From Flavimaribacter sp024343425 (GTDB lineage Bacteria; Pseudomonadota; Alphaproteobacteria; Rhizobiales; Rhizobiaceae), in assembly GCA_965227645.1 (NCBI GenBank), contig OZ245773.1:1302001-1366000 (forward strand): a stretch of 64,000 bases of DNA. The letters run 5' to 3'. Below are positions 26,753 through 34,719 of the stretch, in pieces (position 1 is the stretch's first letter; every line of letters starts with the position of its first letter). A program made the translations under genes and the position numbers. The notes under the pieces are model-generated. The model made no database searches and had not been told where the DNA came from. It was given only the letters and a program-made list of their open reading frames with translations.

Positions 26753-27003
26753 TGCATCCCTCCACACCGTTGACACAGCAGCCCGGATTCATATCTAGAA
26801 CGCCAGAGCAAATACATTGCGCCATTTTGGAACCAATGGCGCACGCTGCGCATTGATGCAGGCGACGGCAGTGAAAGTCCAGTGAATGATCTTGCGGCGA
26901 CCGCATTCCAAACAATCCGTTTTCACGGGCAGGTCTTCTTCTTTTCGCCAGCGTCCTGTCACATGGAACCCCGACGACGGGTTTTTGATTGGCGAGGCGC
27001 GAC

Positions 27004-27729
27004 ATGGGTGATTCACAAGAACCTCTGGTCCTCTACGCGATCGGCGACATTCACGGTCAGCTCGAAATGCTGCGTGAACTTCATCGAAAAATTCTGAGAT
27101 ACCACAGGCGATACTACGGCGGATGGCGCGGCAGTCTCGTCTATATCGGCGATTACATCGACCGGGGACCGTCCAGCCGCGGCGTGATCGATTGCGTGCG
27201 CGAGGGGTTGCCCGGCTTCAGTTCGGTGTTTCTGAGAGGCAATCACGAGGTGATGATGATGCGTTGCCTTGAAGTGGACGCCCGGGAGGCCTGGCTGCAA
27301 TGGGTAACCAATGGCGGCGAGGAGACGCTCAATTCGTTCGACTATCCGATCGGGCAAAAGGGGATTGACCGCGATTTCCTCCGGCAGTGCGTCGGAGACG
27401 ACAGGATTGACTGGTTGTCGTCCACGCGCCTGACCTATGTCCACGCCGATTATCTTTTCGTGCACGCCGGGGTGCGGCCTGGCGTAAAACTGGACAAGCA
27501 GCGCGAACAGGACCTGCTGTGGATCCGGGAACCCTTCCTCAAGTCCAAGAAGGATTTCGGTCATCTGGTGGTGCACGGACACACGCCCGTCGACGAGCCT
27601 GAAGTGCTTCCCAACCGGATCGACATCGATACGGGCGCTGGCTTCGACAGGAAGCTGACGGCGCTGGTGATCGACAGGCCGGCCGACGAATTGCTCGAAC
27701 ATCCGGTCTTCATCTCGGCGAAAGGTTGA
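27004..27729 (+). CDS. PPP-type metallophosphoesterase (serine/threonine phosphatase-like)
   Basis: This 241-residue cytoplasmic phosphatase has all five PPP-family motifs in order: GDIHG near residue 14, GDYIDRG near 49, RGNHE near 78, VHAG near 153 and HGHT near 190. They form the two-metal centre used by bacterial PrpA/ApaH-like enzymes. Substrates could be phosphoproteins, ApppA-type nucleotides or others. The stop codon overlaps the TTG start of the phosphopantetheinyl transferase gene, so the two are coupled. The ATG is at 27004; an upstream TTG frame exists. Confidence 0.9.
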   Translation: MGDSQEPLVLYAIGDIHGQLEMLRELHRKILRYHRRYYGGWRGSLVYIGDYIDRGPSSRGVIDCVREGLPGFSSVFLRGNHEVMMMRCLEVDAREAWLQWVTNGGEETLNSFDYPIGQKGIDRDFLRQCVGDDRIDWLSSTRLTYVHADYLFVHAGVRPGVKLDKQREQDLLWIREPFLKSKKDFGHLVVHGHTPVDEPEVLPNRIDIDTGAGFDRKLTALVIDRPADELLEHPVFISAKG

Positions 27730-28505
27730 GGAGGGCTCTGCGGCTGAAAACCATCGGTTCGATCGACAAGGCCGAGATCATCTCGGGTCAGCGGCGCGTT
27801 GACCTTCCCGAACCGGGCGAGATCCATGTCTGGGTGGCGGCGCTTGACGATGCGGGGTGGACCGATGACCTGGCATTCATCGACATGGAGGAGAAGGCCC
27901 GCGCGGAGCGTTTCTATTTTCCGGTCCACGCGCGACGCTTCAGGCGTGGACGGATCATGCGCAGGATCATTCTCGGCAATTACCTCGGTATGGATCCCGA
28001 TAAAATCCGGTTCGAGACGGCCATACACGGCCGCCCCTCGCTCGAGGCGAACGAGACTGGCGGCCATGCGATCGATTTCAACATGTCGAACAGCGAGGAG
28101 GTCGTTGTCCTGGCGGTTGCGACCGATCGGCGGATCGGGGTCGACGTCGAACTGGAAAAGCCGATGCCGGACGCCGATTCCATCGCCAGGGGCAGTTTCC
28201 ACGCCAAGGAGGCCGCCAGCGTCGCCGCGACCGAACCGCCCGGCGACAAGCTGGAAGCCTTCTTCCGCTGCTGGACCCGCAAGGAAGCTGTGGTCAAGGC
28301 CGTTGGCAGCGGATTGCAGATGGATCTGAACGGTTTCTTCGTGGGAACGGGGCGCCGCGTCGATCCTTTCCAGCCATTGTACGAACCCCATTTTGAGGGT
28401 GCGCGCAGCTGGTGGGTTGCTGATTTCTCGCAAGGGCCGGTCTACGCGGCCCTGGCGATGGACGGTCCGCCGAAGTCGTTGACGATCAGACGCTGGAAGC
28501 CCTGA
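27726..28505 (+). CDS. 4'-phosphopantetheinyl transferase (Sfp type)
   Basis: This 259-residue enzyme transfers the CoA phosphopantetheine arm to carrier proteins. The key motifs are IGVDVELE (metal-binding Asp/Glu) near residue 137 and FFRCWTRKEAVVKAVGSGL near 180, with Trp, Lys and Glu as in Sfp/AcpT. It is the longer Sfp-like form used for siderophore, polyketide or lysine-type carriers; no such synthase lies in the window. The start is TTG at 27726, overlapping the phosphatase stop; no ATG lies near the N-terminus of the domain, so this start is uncertain. Confidence 0.87.
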   Translation: MRRALRLKTIGSIDKAEIISGQRRVDLPEPGEIHVWVAALDDAGWTDDLAFIDMEEKARAERFYFPVHARRFRRGRIMRRIILGNYLGMDPDKIRFETAIHGRPSLEANETGGHAIDFNMSNSEEVVVLAVATDRRIGVDVELEKPMPDADSIARGSFHAKEAASVAATEPPGDKLEAFFRCWTRKEAVVKAVGSGLQMDLNGFFVGTGRRVDPFQPLYEPHFEGARSWWVADFSQGPVYAALAMDGPPKSLTIRRWKP

Positions 28506-28515
28506 TTCTACCCTC

Positions 28516-28788
28516 TCAGTCGGACCCGGCCTGTCTTTTGGCCTGGATCAACTGAACGCTTTCCCGACAGTCCGGCGACAGCGCATCGAGATTGGTTTCC
28601 ATGCAGGCGAGAATTCGGCCGCCGCCGGACTCCACGTTGCTGCACAATTTTTTGTAGTCCGGTTGACAGGTCTTCATCATGGCGCGCGCCATTTTGCGCT
28701 GTTCCGGCGTCAGGTTTTGCGCGGTCGTCTGTCCTGCGAAAAGCAGCGCAAACGAGAGGGCGAGGAGCGATGTTCTGACAAGGTGCAT
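28516..28788 (-). CDS. Small secreted Cys-rich protein
   Basis: This 90-residue exported protein has a signal peptide (1-22, ending TTAQ) and a short mature part with four cysteines (CQPDYKKLCSNV ... CMET ... CRES) in a pattern like the Cys-rich GLG1-type repeats in alphaproteobacterial periplasmic proteins. Disulphide pairing is likely in the periplasm. The function is unknown. GGAG precedes the ATG at 28788; the longer frame start at 28935 reads into spacer. It is transcribed toward the phosphopantetheinyl transferase gene. Confidence 0.75.
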   Translation of the reverse strand: MHLVRTSLLALSFALLFAGQTTAQNLTPEQRKMARAMMKTCQPDYKKLCSNVESGGGRILACMETNLDALSPDCRESVQLIQAKRQAGSD

Positions 28789-28862
28789 TGAATTCTCCGG
28801 CGGATCGTCTTGAGTAGCGGTGTTGCGGGAGACGGGTTTGCTCCCGCAACAGGGGGCAAGCC

Positions 28863-29165
28863 TCAGCGGCTGATTGTGGCGCTTCTGTCGACCGAGCCGC
28901 CGCGTGGCCCTGTCCGGTGGACGTCTCTGCTGCATTCACCATTGCTGCAGGCGGCGGAAATGTTTGCGCTCGCCGTGTTGCCGTAAGGCCCGGTGCGAAC
29001 GACGCTGCGCGAACAGGAGCCGTTGTTGCAGTTGCCGGACGCCGAGGATGTGGTCGTTCCGCGCCAGCCAGAGGTCGTGCTGTCTCTCGTCCATGCTCCG
29101 GCGTCCATGACGGTTGTTGCTGTTGCAAGGGCGGCGAGCGCCGCCAGGGTCGTTATTCTCGACAT
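28863..29165 (-). CDS. Small secreted protein with an internal Cys-containing repeat
   Basis: This 100-residue exported protein has a signal peptide ending near AGAW. The mature chain holds two copies of a roughly 20-residue unit: NCNNGSCSRSVVRTGPYGNT, and ACSNGECSRDVHRTGPRGGS, each with a CxxxxC pair. The repeat suggests an internal duplication and surface or periplasmic display. No homologue with known role is recognised. GGAGA precedes the ATG at 29165. It lies upstream of, and in the same direction as, the Cys-rich protein at 28516. Confidence 0.7.
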   Translation of the reverse strand: MSRITTLAALAALATATTVMDAGAWTRDSTTSGWRGTTTSSASGNCNNGSCSRSVVRTGPYGNTASANISAACSNGECSRDVHRTGPRGGSVDRSATISR

Positions 29166-29351
29166 GCTGGTCTCCCTGATTTCCGATCAGCGCCGGGTTG
29201 CGATGATCTGACTTGCAATATCAACCATCATTGTGTTGGGAGTTTCTTTGGGCGGAAACGATTATTCTATATATGTCAGTGGCTTGTAACCATTTGTAAC
29301 AGCTTGGCGGTTGCGCTTGCGGCGTTTCCCGCTTTGTTGCTAACTGGCGTC

Positions 29352-30071
29352 ATGAACGCCGACAGCGCCACGATCCTGCTGGTCGAGGACGATCCGGAAA
29401 TTCGCCGGCTCGTCAGCACGATGATGCAGCATGAAGGGTATCGCGTGGAGGTCGCCTCCGACGGACCCACGATGGACGTCGTCATGCAGGGCGTGCAGCC
29501 GGACCTCATTATTCTGGATCTCATGCTGCCGGGCGAGGACGGGCTGTCCATCTGCCGGCGTCTGAGGACGACGAACACGGTTCCGATCCTGATGCTGACT
29601 GCGAAGAGCGAAGAGGTGGACCGGGTGATCGGGCTGGAGATGGGCGCGGACGACTATCTCAGCAAGCCATTCGGCCCGCGTGAATTGCTGGCGCGCGTGA
29701 GAGCGCTGCTGCGCAGGGCGCAGGGGGTTTTGCCGATGGCCGACAACCGCCGCTACGCCTTCGACCGGTTTGTCGTGGATCTGGACGCGCGCCTGCTTCT
29801 GCTTTCCGACGACAGGCGCGAGATCGACCTGACCAGCGCGGAGTTCGACATGCTCGTCTGCTTCATTCTGCGGCCGCGACGGGTGTTGTCGCGCGACCAT
29901 ATTCTCGATCGCCTGCACGGCCGCCAGATCGAACCCTTCGACCGGTCCGTCGACATGCTGGTGTCCCGCCTGCGCAAGAAATTGCGGGCCGCCGCTCCTG
30001 GAACCGACCTGATCAGGACAATCCGCAACGGCGGATATCTGCTGACCTCACCGGTTGCGCGGGTTCCGTGA
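29352..30071 (+). CDS. OmpR-family response regulator
   Basis: This 239-residue transcription regulator has a receiver domain (about 8-120; phospho-acceptor Asp in IILDLMLPGEDG, conserved Lys in SKPFGP) and an OmpR-type winged helix (about 135-232, with SRDHILDRLHGR and DRSVDMLVSRLRKKL). Its ATG is at 29352; the frame stays open for another 435 bases upstream, but that part has no family content. The stop overlaps the kinase start (TGATG), so the two are a coupled two-component pair of unknown stimulus. Confidence 0.92.
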   Translation: MNADSATILLVEDDPEIRRLVSTMMQHEGYRVEVASDGPTMDVVMQGVQPDLIILDLMLPGEDGLSICRRLRTTNTVPILMLTAKSEEVDRVIGLEMGADDYLSKPFGPRELLARVRALLRRAQGVLPMADNRRYAFDRFVVDLDARLLLLSDDRREIDLTSAEFDMLVCFILRPRRVLSRDHILDRLHGRQIEPFDRSVDMLVSRLRKKLRAAAPGTDLIRTIRNGGYLLTSPVARVP

Positions 30072-31420
30072 TGCGCTGGCCACGACGCATGGCGAGGCTG
30101 ACCATCTTCGCCGTTATCAGCCTGATGGCGCTGGTCGTGATCATGGTGGCGGCGGTTTATATTCACCAAAGCGAACGGCTGAAGACGGATCTTCCGCCGC
30201 CGGAACGCGTGGCGGCGCTTGTCAGGCTTGTTGACGCGGCGCCGCGAAATCAGCGCGAATTGCTGCTGGAAGCCGCTTCCGATCTGATTTTCCGCCCGAG
30301 CATTGTGGAGAGCGGAGATGCGCCGGACGCGCAAATCAAACGCCTTGCGGACACCGGGACGCTCGCGCCCTACCAGGCGGCGCTTGGCCCGCGCCCGCTC
30401 GAGATCAGGATTCTGTCCTACTATCCGCTTCGCGCGCTGCTGTTCGGCGACCATCCAACAACGCGCAGCATGCTGGAGTTCAGGATTGGTCTGGGCAATG
30501 GCGACACGCTGCAGATCAGGACGCGCAACGTGCTGGCCTTGACGCGAACCGGCTTGCCGGTCGGGCTTGGAGCGGGGCTGCTTGGCACGCTGGCCGCCGT
30601 GATCGCGATCTTTCTCATGATCCGGGAGACGAAACCGCTGGCGAAGCTCGCCGAGGCGGTCGACCAAATCGATTTTGATTCCGACTATGTGGAACTGCCG
30701 GATGTGCGGCGCAACTCTCCGGAAATTCGCGCAGTCGCCGATGCGTTCAATCGTCTCCAGAAACGGCTGTGGAGCATGCTGCGCACGCGCATGGCCTATG
30801 TCGGCGGCATCTCCCATGACGTGCGCACCTTCGCCACGCGCCTGAGACTGCGCGTCGAGCTTATTCCGGAAGAGAGCGAGCGAAGCCGCGCCGTCGCGGA
30901 TATCGAGGACATGATCACGATGCTCGACGACGCCTTGCTGTCCGTGCGCGCGGGCGCCGGAGAATTGTCGCAGGAACTGATCGACATTCACGAGCTGGTT
31001 GGCGACGAAATCGCCGATTTGCGCGCGAAGGACATTCCGGTTGTCTGGCGACCGCAAACGGATCACGAGGTGCTGGTGCTGGCGGACAGGCTGGCGCTGC
31101 GGCGCATTCTCTCCAATCTGGTCGACAATGGCGTGAAATACGGAACTGCGTCCCGGGTCGGCATGACGGTGGACGCGGACACTGTCCATCTTGTTTTCGA
31201 GGACGAGGGCGAGGGTATTCCGGAGGAACAGCGCGACGTCATGCTGGAGCCTTTCAGCCGGCTTGAGCAGTCCCGCAGCCGCGACACCGGCGGCGCCGGG
31301 CTGGGCCTGTCCGTCGTTCGCACCCTTTGCGAAGCGCAGGGCGGCGCCGTCGCGCTTGATTCCGGCGCGAACGGGTGCGCGCGCGTCACCGTTTCGCTGC
31401 CGGTTTTTTCAGGCGACTAG
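30071..31420 (+). CDS. Sensor histidine kinase, partner of the OmpR-type regulator
   Basis: This 449-residue inner-membrane kinase has two membrane helices (about 10-30 and 160-182) around a periplasmic sensor domain (30-158), a HAMP-like segment, and a kinase core. The phospho-His lies in GGISHDVRTF (residue about 249); the usual Pro after the HDxR motif is Phe here. The ATP-binding N box (ILSNLVDNGVKYG) and G boxes (DEGEGIP, GGAGLGLSVV) look intact. The ATG at 30071 overlaps the regulator stop. The ligand is unknown; nearby genes give no firm clue. Confidence 0.9.
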   Translation: MRWPRRMARLTIFAVISLMALVVIMVAAVYIHQSERLKTDLPPPERVAALVRLVDAAPRNQRELLLEAASDLIFRPSIVESGDAPDAQIKRLADTGTLAPYQAALGPRPLEIRILSYYPLRALLFGDHPTTRSMLEFRIGLGNGDTLQIRTRNVLALTRTGLPVGLGAGLLGTLAAVIAIFLMIRETKPLAKLAEAVDQIDFDSDYVELPDVRRNSPEIRAVADAFNRLQKRLWSMLRTRMAYVGGISHDVRTFATRLRLRVELIPEESERSRAVADIEDMITMLDDALLSVRAGAGELSQELIDIHELVGDEIADLRAKDIPVVWRPQTDHEVLVLADRLALRRILSNLVDNGVKYGTASRVGMTVDADTVHLVFEDEGEGIPEEQRDVMLEPFSRLEQSRSRDTGGAGLGLSVVRTLCEAQGGAVALDSGANGCARVTVSLPVFSGD

Positions 31421-31442
31421 ACAGGTCTGTCCGAACGGGCCG

Positions 31443-31760
31443 TCACTCCATGCAGTTGCGGCACCGCGTGGTGTAGGGAACGGCGTCGAGGCGCTCTTTC
31501 GAAATTTCCTCGCCGCACTCCATGCAAATACCGAACACGCCATTCTCGATCCGCTGGAGAGCGGCGTCGATCGCCCGAACCTCTTTCTGGTCTTCGTTGC
31601 CCTGGGCTTCGAAAACCTCGTCCTGCTCGCGTTCGGTCGCGCGCTCCTCCGTGTCCGGGTTCGGCGTGTCGTCAAGCCAATCCTCAAGCCGGTTCATGCG
31701 GGCCACCAACTCGGCGCGCCGGGCAGTCAGGCGTTTGCTATAGTGTTCGGTATCGATCAT
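31443..31760 (-). CDS. DksA/TraR-family C4 zinc-finger protein
   Basis: This 105-residue protein has an acidic coiled coil (about 5-70) and a C-terminal C4 finger (CMECGEE ... CRNCME). Members bind RNA polymerase through the secondary channel and adjust transcription in stress, or act as regulators on mobile elements. Length and layout are closer to the short TraR/YbiI-type forms than to 150-residue DksA. It diverges from the host-attachment-family gene across about 155 bp. Confidence 0.88.
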   Translation of the reverse strand: MIDTEHYSKRLTARRAELVARMNRLEDWLDDTPNPDTEERATEREQDEVFEAQGNEDQKEVRAIDAALQRIENGVFGICMECGEEISKERLDAVPYTTRCRNCME

Positions 31761-31915
31761 GTCTTCCTCCGTCGCGGCGGCGGCGCCGCTCTTTCAGTAT
31801 AGTCCTGTTCGACGCTGAAAGCTTGATTTTGATCAACAAATCAGTGTGTGCGGTAGGATACCCTGAAAGAACAAACTTGGTCTTCGTTGTGTATGTGGAC
31901 CGAAGGAAGGACATC

Positions 31916-32350
31916 ATGAAGCCGAAGATAACCTGGATACTGATCGCCAACAGTCGAGAAGGATACATCCTGGAAAACGCCGGGCCCGGTCACGGCCTGC
32001 ACCGGGTGAAGAGCAGGACATGGTCGTGGGAGCCAGGCCCGGTCTCCTCTCACGAGCTTGGGCGCTCCTTCGACAGCCATGGCGCCGGGCGCCACAAGAT
32101 GGAGCCCCACCATGGCGGTGGCGAAGAGGCGGATTTTTCAAGGAATCTGGTCGAGGATCTTCTGGAGGATTGCCGAAAGAAAAAGTTCGACCGGCTCATT
32201 CTCTGCGCGCCGCCCTCCATGCTCGGGGTGCTGCGAAAGGAAATTCCGGGCGAACTGGCCGCCTTCGTGTCCTCCGAACTGGACAAGGATCTTGTGCCGA
32301 TTCCGGTCAAGGACCTTCCATCGCATTTCGAGGATGTGCTGGCGGTCTGA
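31916..32350 (+). CDS. Host-attachment-family (baeRF-like) protein
   Basis: This 144-residue soluble protein is of the 'host attachment' family. Despite the historical name (plant-symbiont attachment), it is related to the archaeal/bacterial release-factor-like baeRF fold. It shows WILIANSREGYILENAGPG at the start, a His/Gly-rich loop (HKMEPHHGGGEE) and the later LILCAPPSMLGVLRK strand. Such genes in alphaproteobacteria often sit with stress genes, as here. GAAGGAAGG precedes the ATG. It is not evidence for a phage. Confidence 0.82.
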   Translation: MKPKITWILIANSREGYILENAGPGHGLHRVKSRTWSWEPGPVSSHELGRSFDSHGAGRHKMEPHHGGGEEADFSRNLVEDLLEDCRKKKFDRLILCAPPSMLGVLRKEIPGELAAFVSSELDKDLVPIPVKDLPSHFEDVLAV

Positions 32351-32359
32351 CGGCCCCGG

Positions 32360-33517
32360 TCAGTTGCGGCGCGGGCTGACGCCGCTGTCCAGGCCGCCAA
32401 GCTCCTGCCTGATCGCCAGCCAGGACATCAAATCCGAGAGCGAGATGACGCCGACGAGGCGATCGTCTTCGACGACGAGCATCTTGCGCCGGCCGGTTTG
32501 CGTCATGCGCTGGAACAGATCTTCCATCGCAGCGTCCGGAGACACGGTGTTCTCGTCGGAAACGGGCGCAACGATGGAGATGAGCTTTGTTGTCGCCCAT
32601 TTCTCGCGATCGACGCCGTGGACGAGGGCCGTGTCGATGTAGCCGGCAAGCCTGTCGCCCTCGAGAATGGGTACGAAGCTCACCTTCTTGCGCATCATCG
32701 TCTCTTCGACCGCGTGCTGGATTGTGTCGTCAAGTTGCGCTGCGATCGGAGGGCTGGTCATCAGGGACCGCACCGTCTTGTCCTTCAGGGCCGCCTTGAC
32801 GACAAGTTGGCGATAACTTCCGCGCGAGGCGCTCAGGATGAAGAAGCCGATCAGAATCTGCCACAAGCCGGCCGCCGAACTGGCTGAAAACACGGCCAGA
32901 ACGCCGGTTGCGATCAGGAAGACGCCGAACCCCGAGCCGAATGCGCTGGCGATGCGCGTCGCCGAAAACAGATCCTTGCGGTAATGCCAGAGCACTGCGC
33001 GCAGCACGCGGCCGCCGTCCAGCGGAAAGGCCGGGGCAAGATTGAACACCGCCAGAACAAGGTTGATCAGGGCGAGATAGGCGAACAGCGCGTGAAGCCA
33101 GGAGATTGTTTCGCCGCCCGATACCGCCAATGACAGCAGAAAGAACAGGCCGGCGAGCGCAAAACTCATGATCGGACCGGCGATTGCGATCCAGAATTCG
33201 GATTGCGGGCTCGCCGGCTCCTGTTCCAGTTCTGCAACCCCGCCGAAGACGAAAAGCGTTATGCCGCCGACGCTGAGGCCGAAACGCCGCGCGACGATGG
33301 AATGCGACAGTTCATGGAGAATCAGCGAGGCGAAGAGACCGAGCATCGCGATCACCGACAGGACGACATAAGCCGAGCGGGAGTATCCGGGCAGGGCGCC
33401 GGGAAAATAGGCCGCCGACAGGCTCCAGACGATCAGCGCCGCAATCAGGAGCCAACTGGGATCCACCCTGACTTTGAAACCGAGCACCTCGAACAGATTG
33501 ACTGCATTCCTGAACAT
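32360..33517 (-). CDS. Site-2 protease (M50) with CBS pair
   Basis: This 385-residue inner-membrane metalloprotease has about six helices in its first 230 residues. The zinc site is HELSH (near 68-72), with the third ligand Asp in FNLAPAFPLDGGRVLRA (near 165). The C-terminal half (about 235-370) is a CBS pair, which usually binds adenine nucleotides and would gate proteolysis. This Rip/SpoIVFB-like architecture is common and tied to stress or cell-envelope signalling. It is the only leftward gene between the host-attachment and universal-stress genes. Confidence 0.9.
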   Translation of the reverse strand: MFRNAVNLFEVLGFKVRVDPSWLLIAALIVWSLSAAYFPGALPGYSRSAYVVLSVIAMLGLFASLILHELSHSIVARRFGLSVGGITLFVFGGVAELEQEPASPQSEFWIAIAGPIMSFALAGLFFLLSLAVSGGETISWLHALFAYLALINLVLAVFNLAPAFPLDGGRVLRAVLWHYRKDLFSATRIASAFGSGFGVFLIATGVLAVFSASSAAGLWQILIGFFILSASRGSYRQLVVKAALKDKTVRSLMTSPPIAAQLDDTIQHAVEETMMRKKVSFVPILEGDRLAGYIDTALVHGVDREKWATTKLISIVAPVSDENTVSPDAAMEDLFQRMTQTGRRKMLVVEDDRLVGVISLSDLMSWLAIRQELGGLDSGVSPRRN

Positions 33518-33703
33518 CGGTCACCTCACAGGCGTTGCTTTTCGAACATCATGGCATGCGAGAGCCTTTTCGCCTTGATATTCATCAACCGGAGCGCGCT
33601 TTGCATTGGTCGGTTCTTTCATCGATTGATCTAACGCAACGTCAGGGCGCGGGTCGTGGTATAAACTATGTGCGAGTTCAATCTGTTAGCGAAAGGCTGA
33701 ACG

Positions 33704-34534
33704 ATGAGCGTGACAACCCTGCTTACCATTCACTCGATCGACGAAGAGGTGGACGCAATCCAGCCGTTTATTGCGCTGGCGGACGATATCGGCGCTCATC
33801 TCGATATTATCGTGCTCGGCGTCGTCAAGTCGATACCGACGGCGAACTATCCAGGTCTGCCGGACTATTCCATGGCGGACGAATATAGCCGCATCATAAA
33901 GAGCGCCGACGAACGGGCAAAGGCGCTCGACGCCATGATCGCGCAAAGCGGCGTCTCCGCCTCGGTGACGATCGAGTGCTGCAGCCGCGGCATGGTGGGG
34001 CATGCGGTGTCGCGTTACGCGATGATGGCCGACGTCACCGTGCTTGCCAATGGCGGCGTTCCGGCAGACGCGCTGGCGACCGAGGCGTTCAACGGGGTCA
34101 TCTTCGAGTCCGGTCAGCCGGTGGTGGTGCTGGGCCGCTCGTCGACGCCGTTCACGCAAGCCCGCCGCGTGCTCATGGCGTGGAACGGGGAACCGGAAGC
34201 AGCCAGCGCCATCCATCTTGCCCTGCCGATGCTGGAGGCGATGGAGGAGGTCCATCTGGTTCTGGTGGATCCGGACGGCGGCTGGACAACGGCCAATCCC
34301 GGCGACGCCATGGCGCTTTTTCTTGCAAGGCGCGGGCTCAAGGTGACCGTGGATGTGATCGCCAGCGCGGGAAGGGATGTTTCCGACGTTCTCCTGCAGC
34401 ATGCGTTGTACAAGGACGCCGATCTGATCGTGATGGGCGCCTATGGCCGCTCGCGTCTGCGCGAATGGCTGCTCGGAGGCACGACCCGCACCATGCTGGA
34501 AAAGGCGACAATTCCGCTTCTTCTGGCGCACTGA
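33704..34534 (+). CDS. Tandem universal stress protein
   Basis: This 276-residue protein is two USP domains in one chain (about 1-140 and 150-276). The second domain keeps the ATP-binding GX2GX9G(S/T) motif (GAYGRSRLREWLLGGTT); the first looks degenerate, so ATP may bind only one half. Tandem USPs in alphaproteobacteria are typically induced in low oxygen or stationary phase. Flanking genes (site-2 protease, DksA-like, FNT channel) support a stress role. The ATG at 33704 lies 169 bp after spacer with no other gene. Confidence 0.92.
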   Translation: MSVTTLLTIHSIDEEVDAIQPFIALADDIGAHLDIIVLGVVKSIPTANYPGLPDYSMADEYSRIIKSADERAKALDAMIAQSGVSASVTIECCSRGMVGHAVSRYAMMADVTVLANGGVPADALATEAFNGVIFESGQPVVVLGRSSTPFTQARRVLMAWNGEPEAASAIHLALPMLEAMEEVHLVLVDPDGGWTTANPGDAMALFLARRGLKVTVDVIASAGRDVSDVLLQHALYKDADLIVMGAYGRSRLREWLLGGTTRTMLEKATIPLLLAH

Positions 34535-34719
34535 TCCGAATTCAGCGGTTGCTCACAAGCAGTGTATTTCTATTCGGGACAGGTTGATCTAGGGTGGTCT
34601 TCAGGATGAAGTTTTCGTCCGCCGGTAGTTTTTCAGTAAACAGATAACTGGCCGGAACCGTTTCATGCGGCAAGACTGCTGTCTTGTCCGCAGGCGGGCG
34701 AACAGCGGGAGAGGGTCCG

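Noticed and set aside
29753..31189. Long antisense open frame over the two-component genes
   Set aside because: Same GC-driven shadow effect; the sense frames contain complete receiver and kinase motifs.
31916..32350. Host-attachment gene taken as a phage marker
   Set aside because: The family name is historical; such genes are ordinary chromosomal stress-associated genes.
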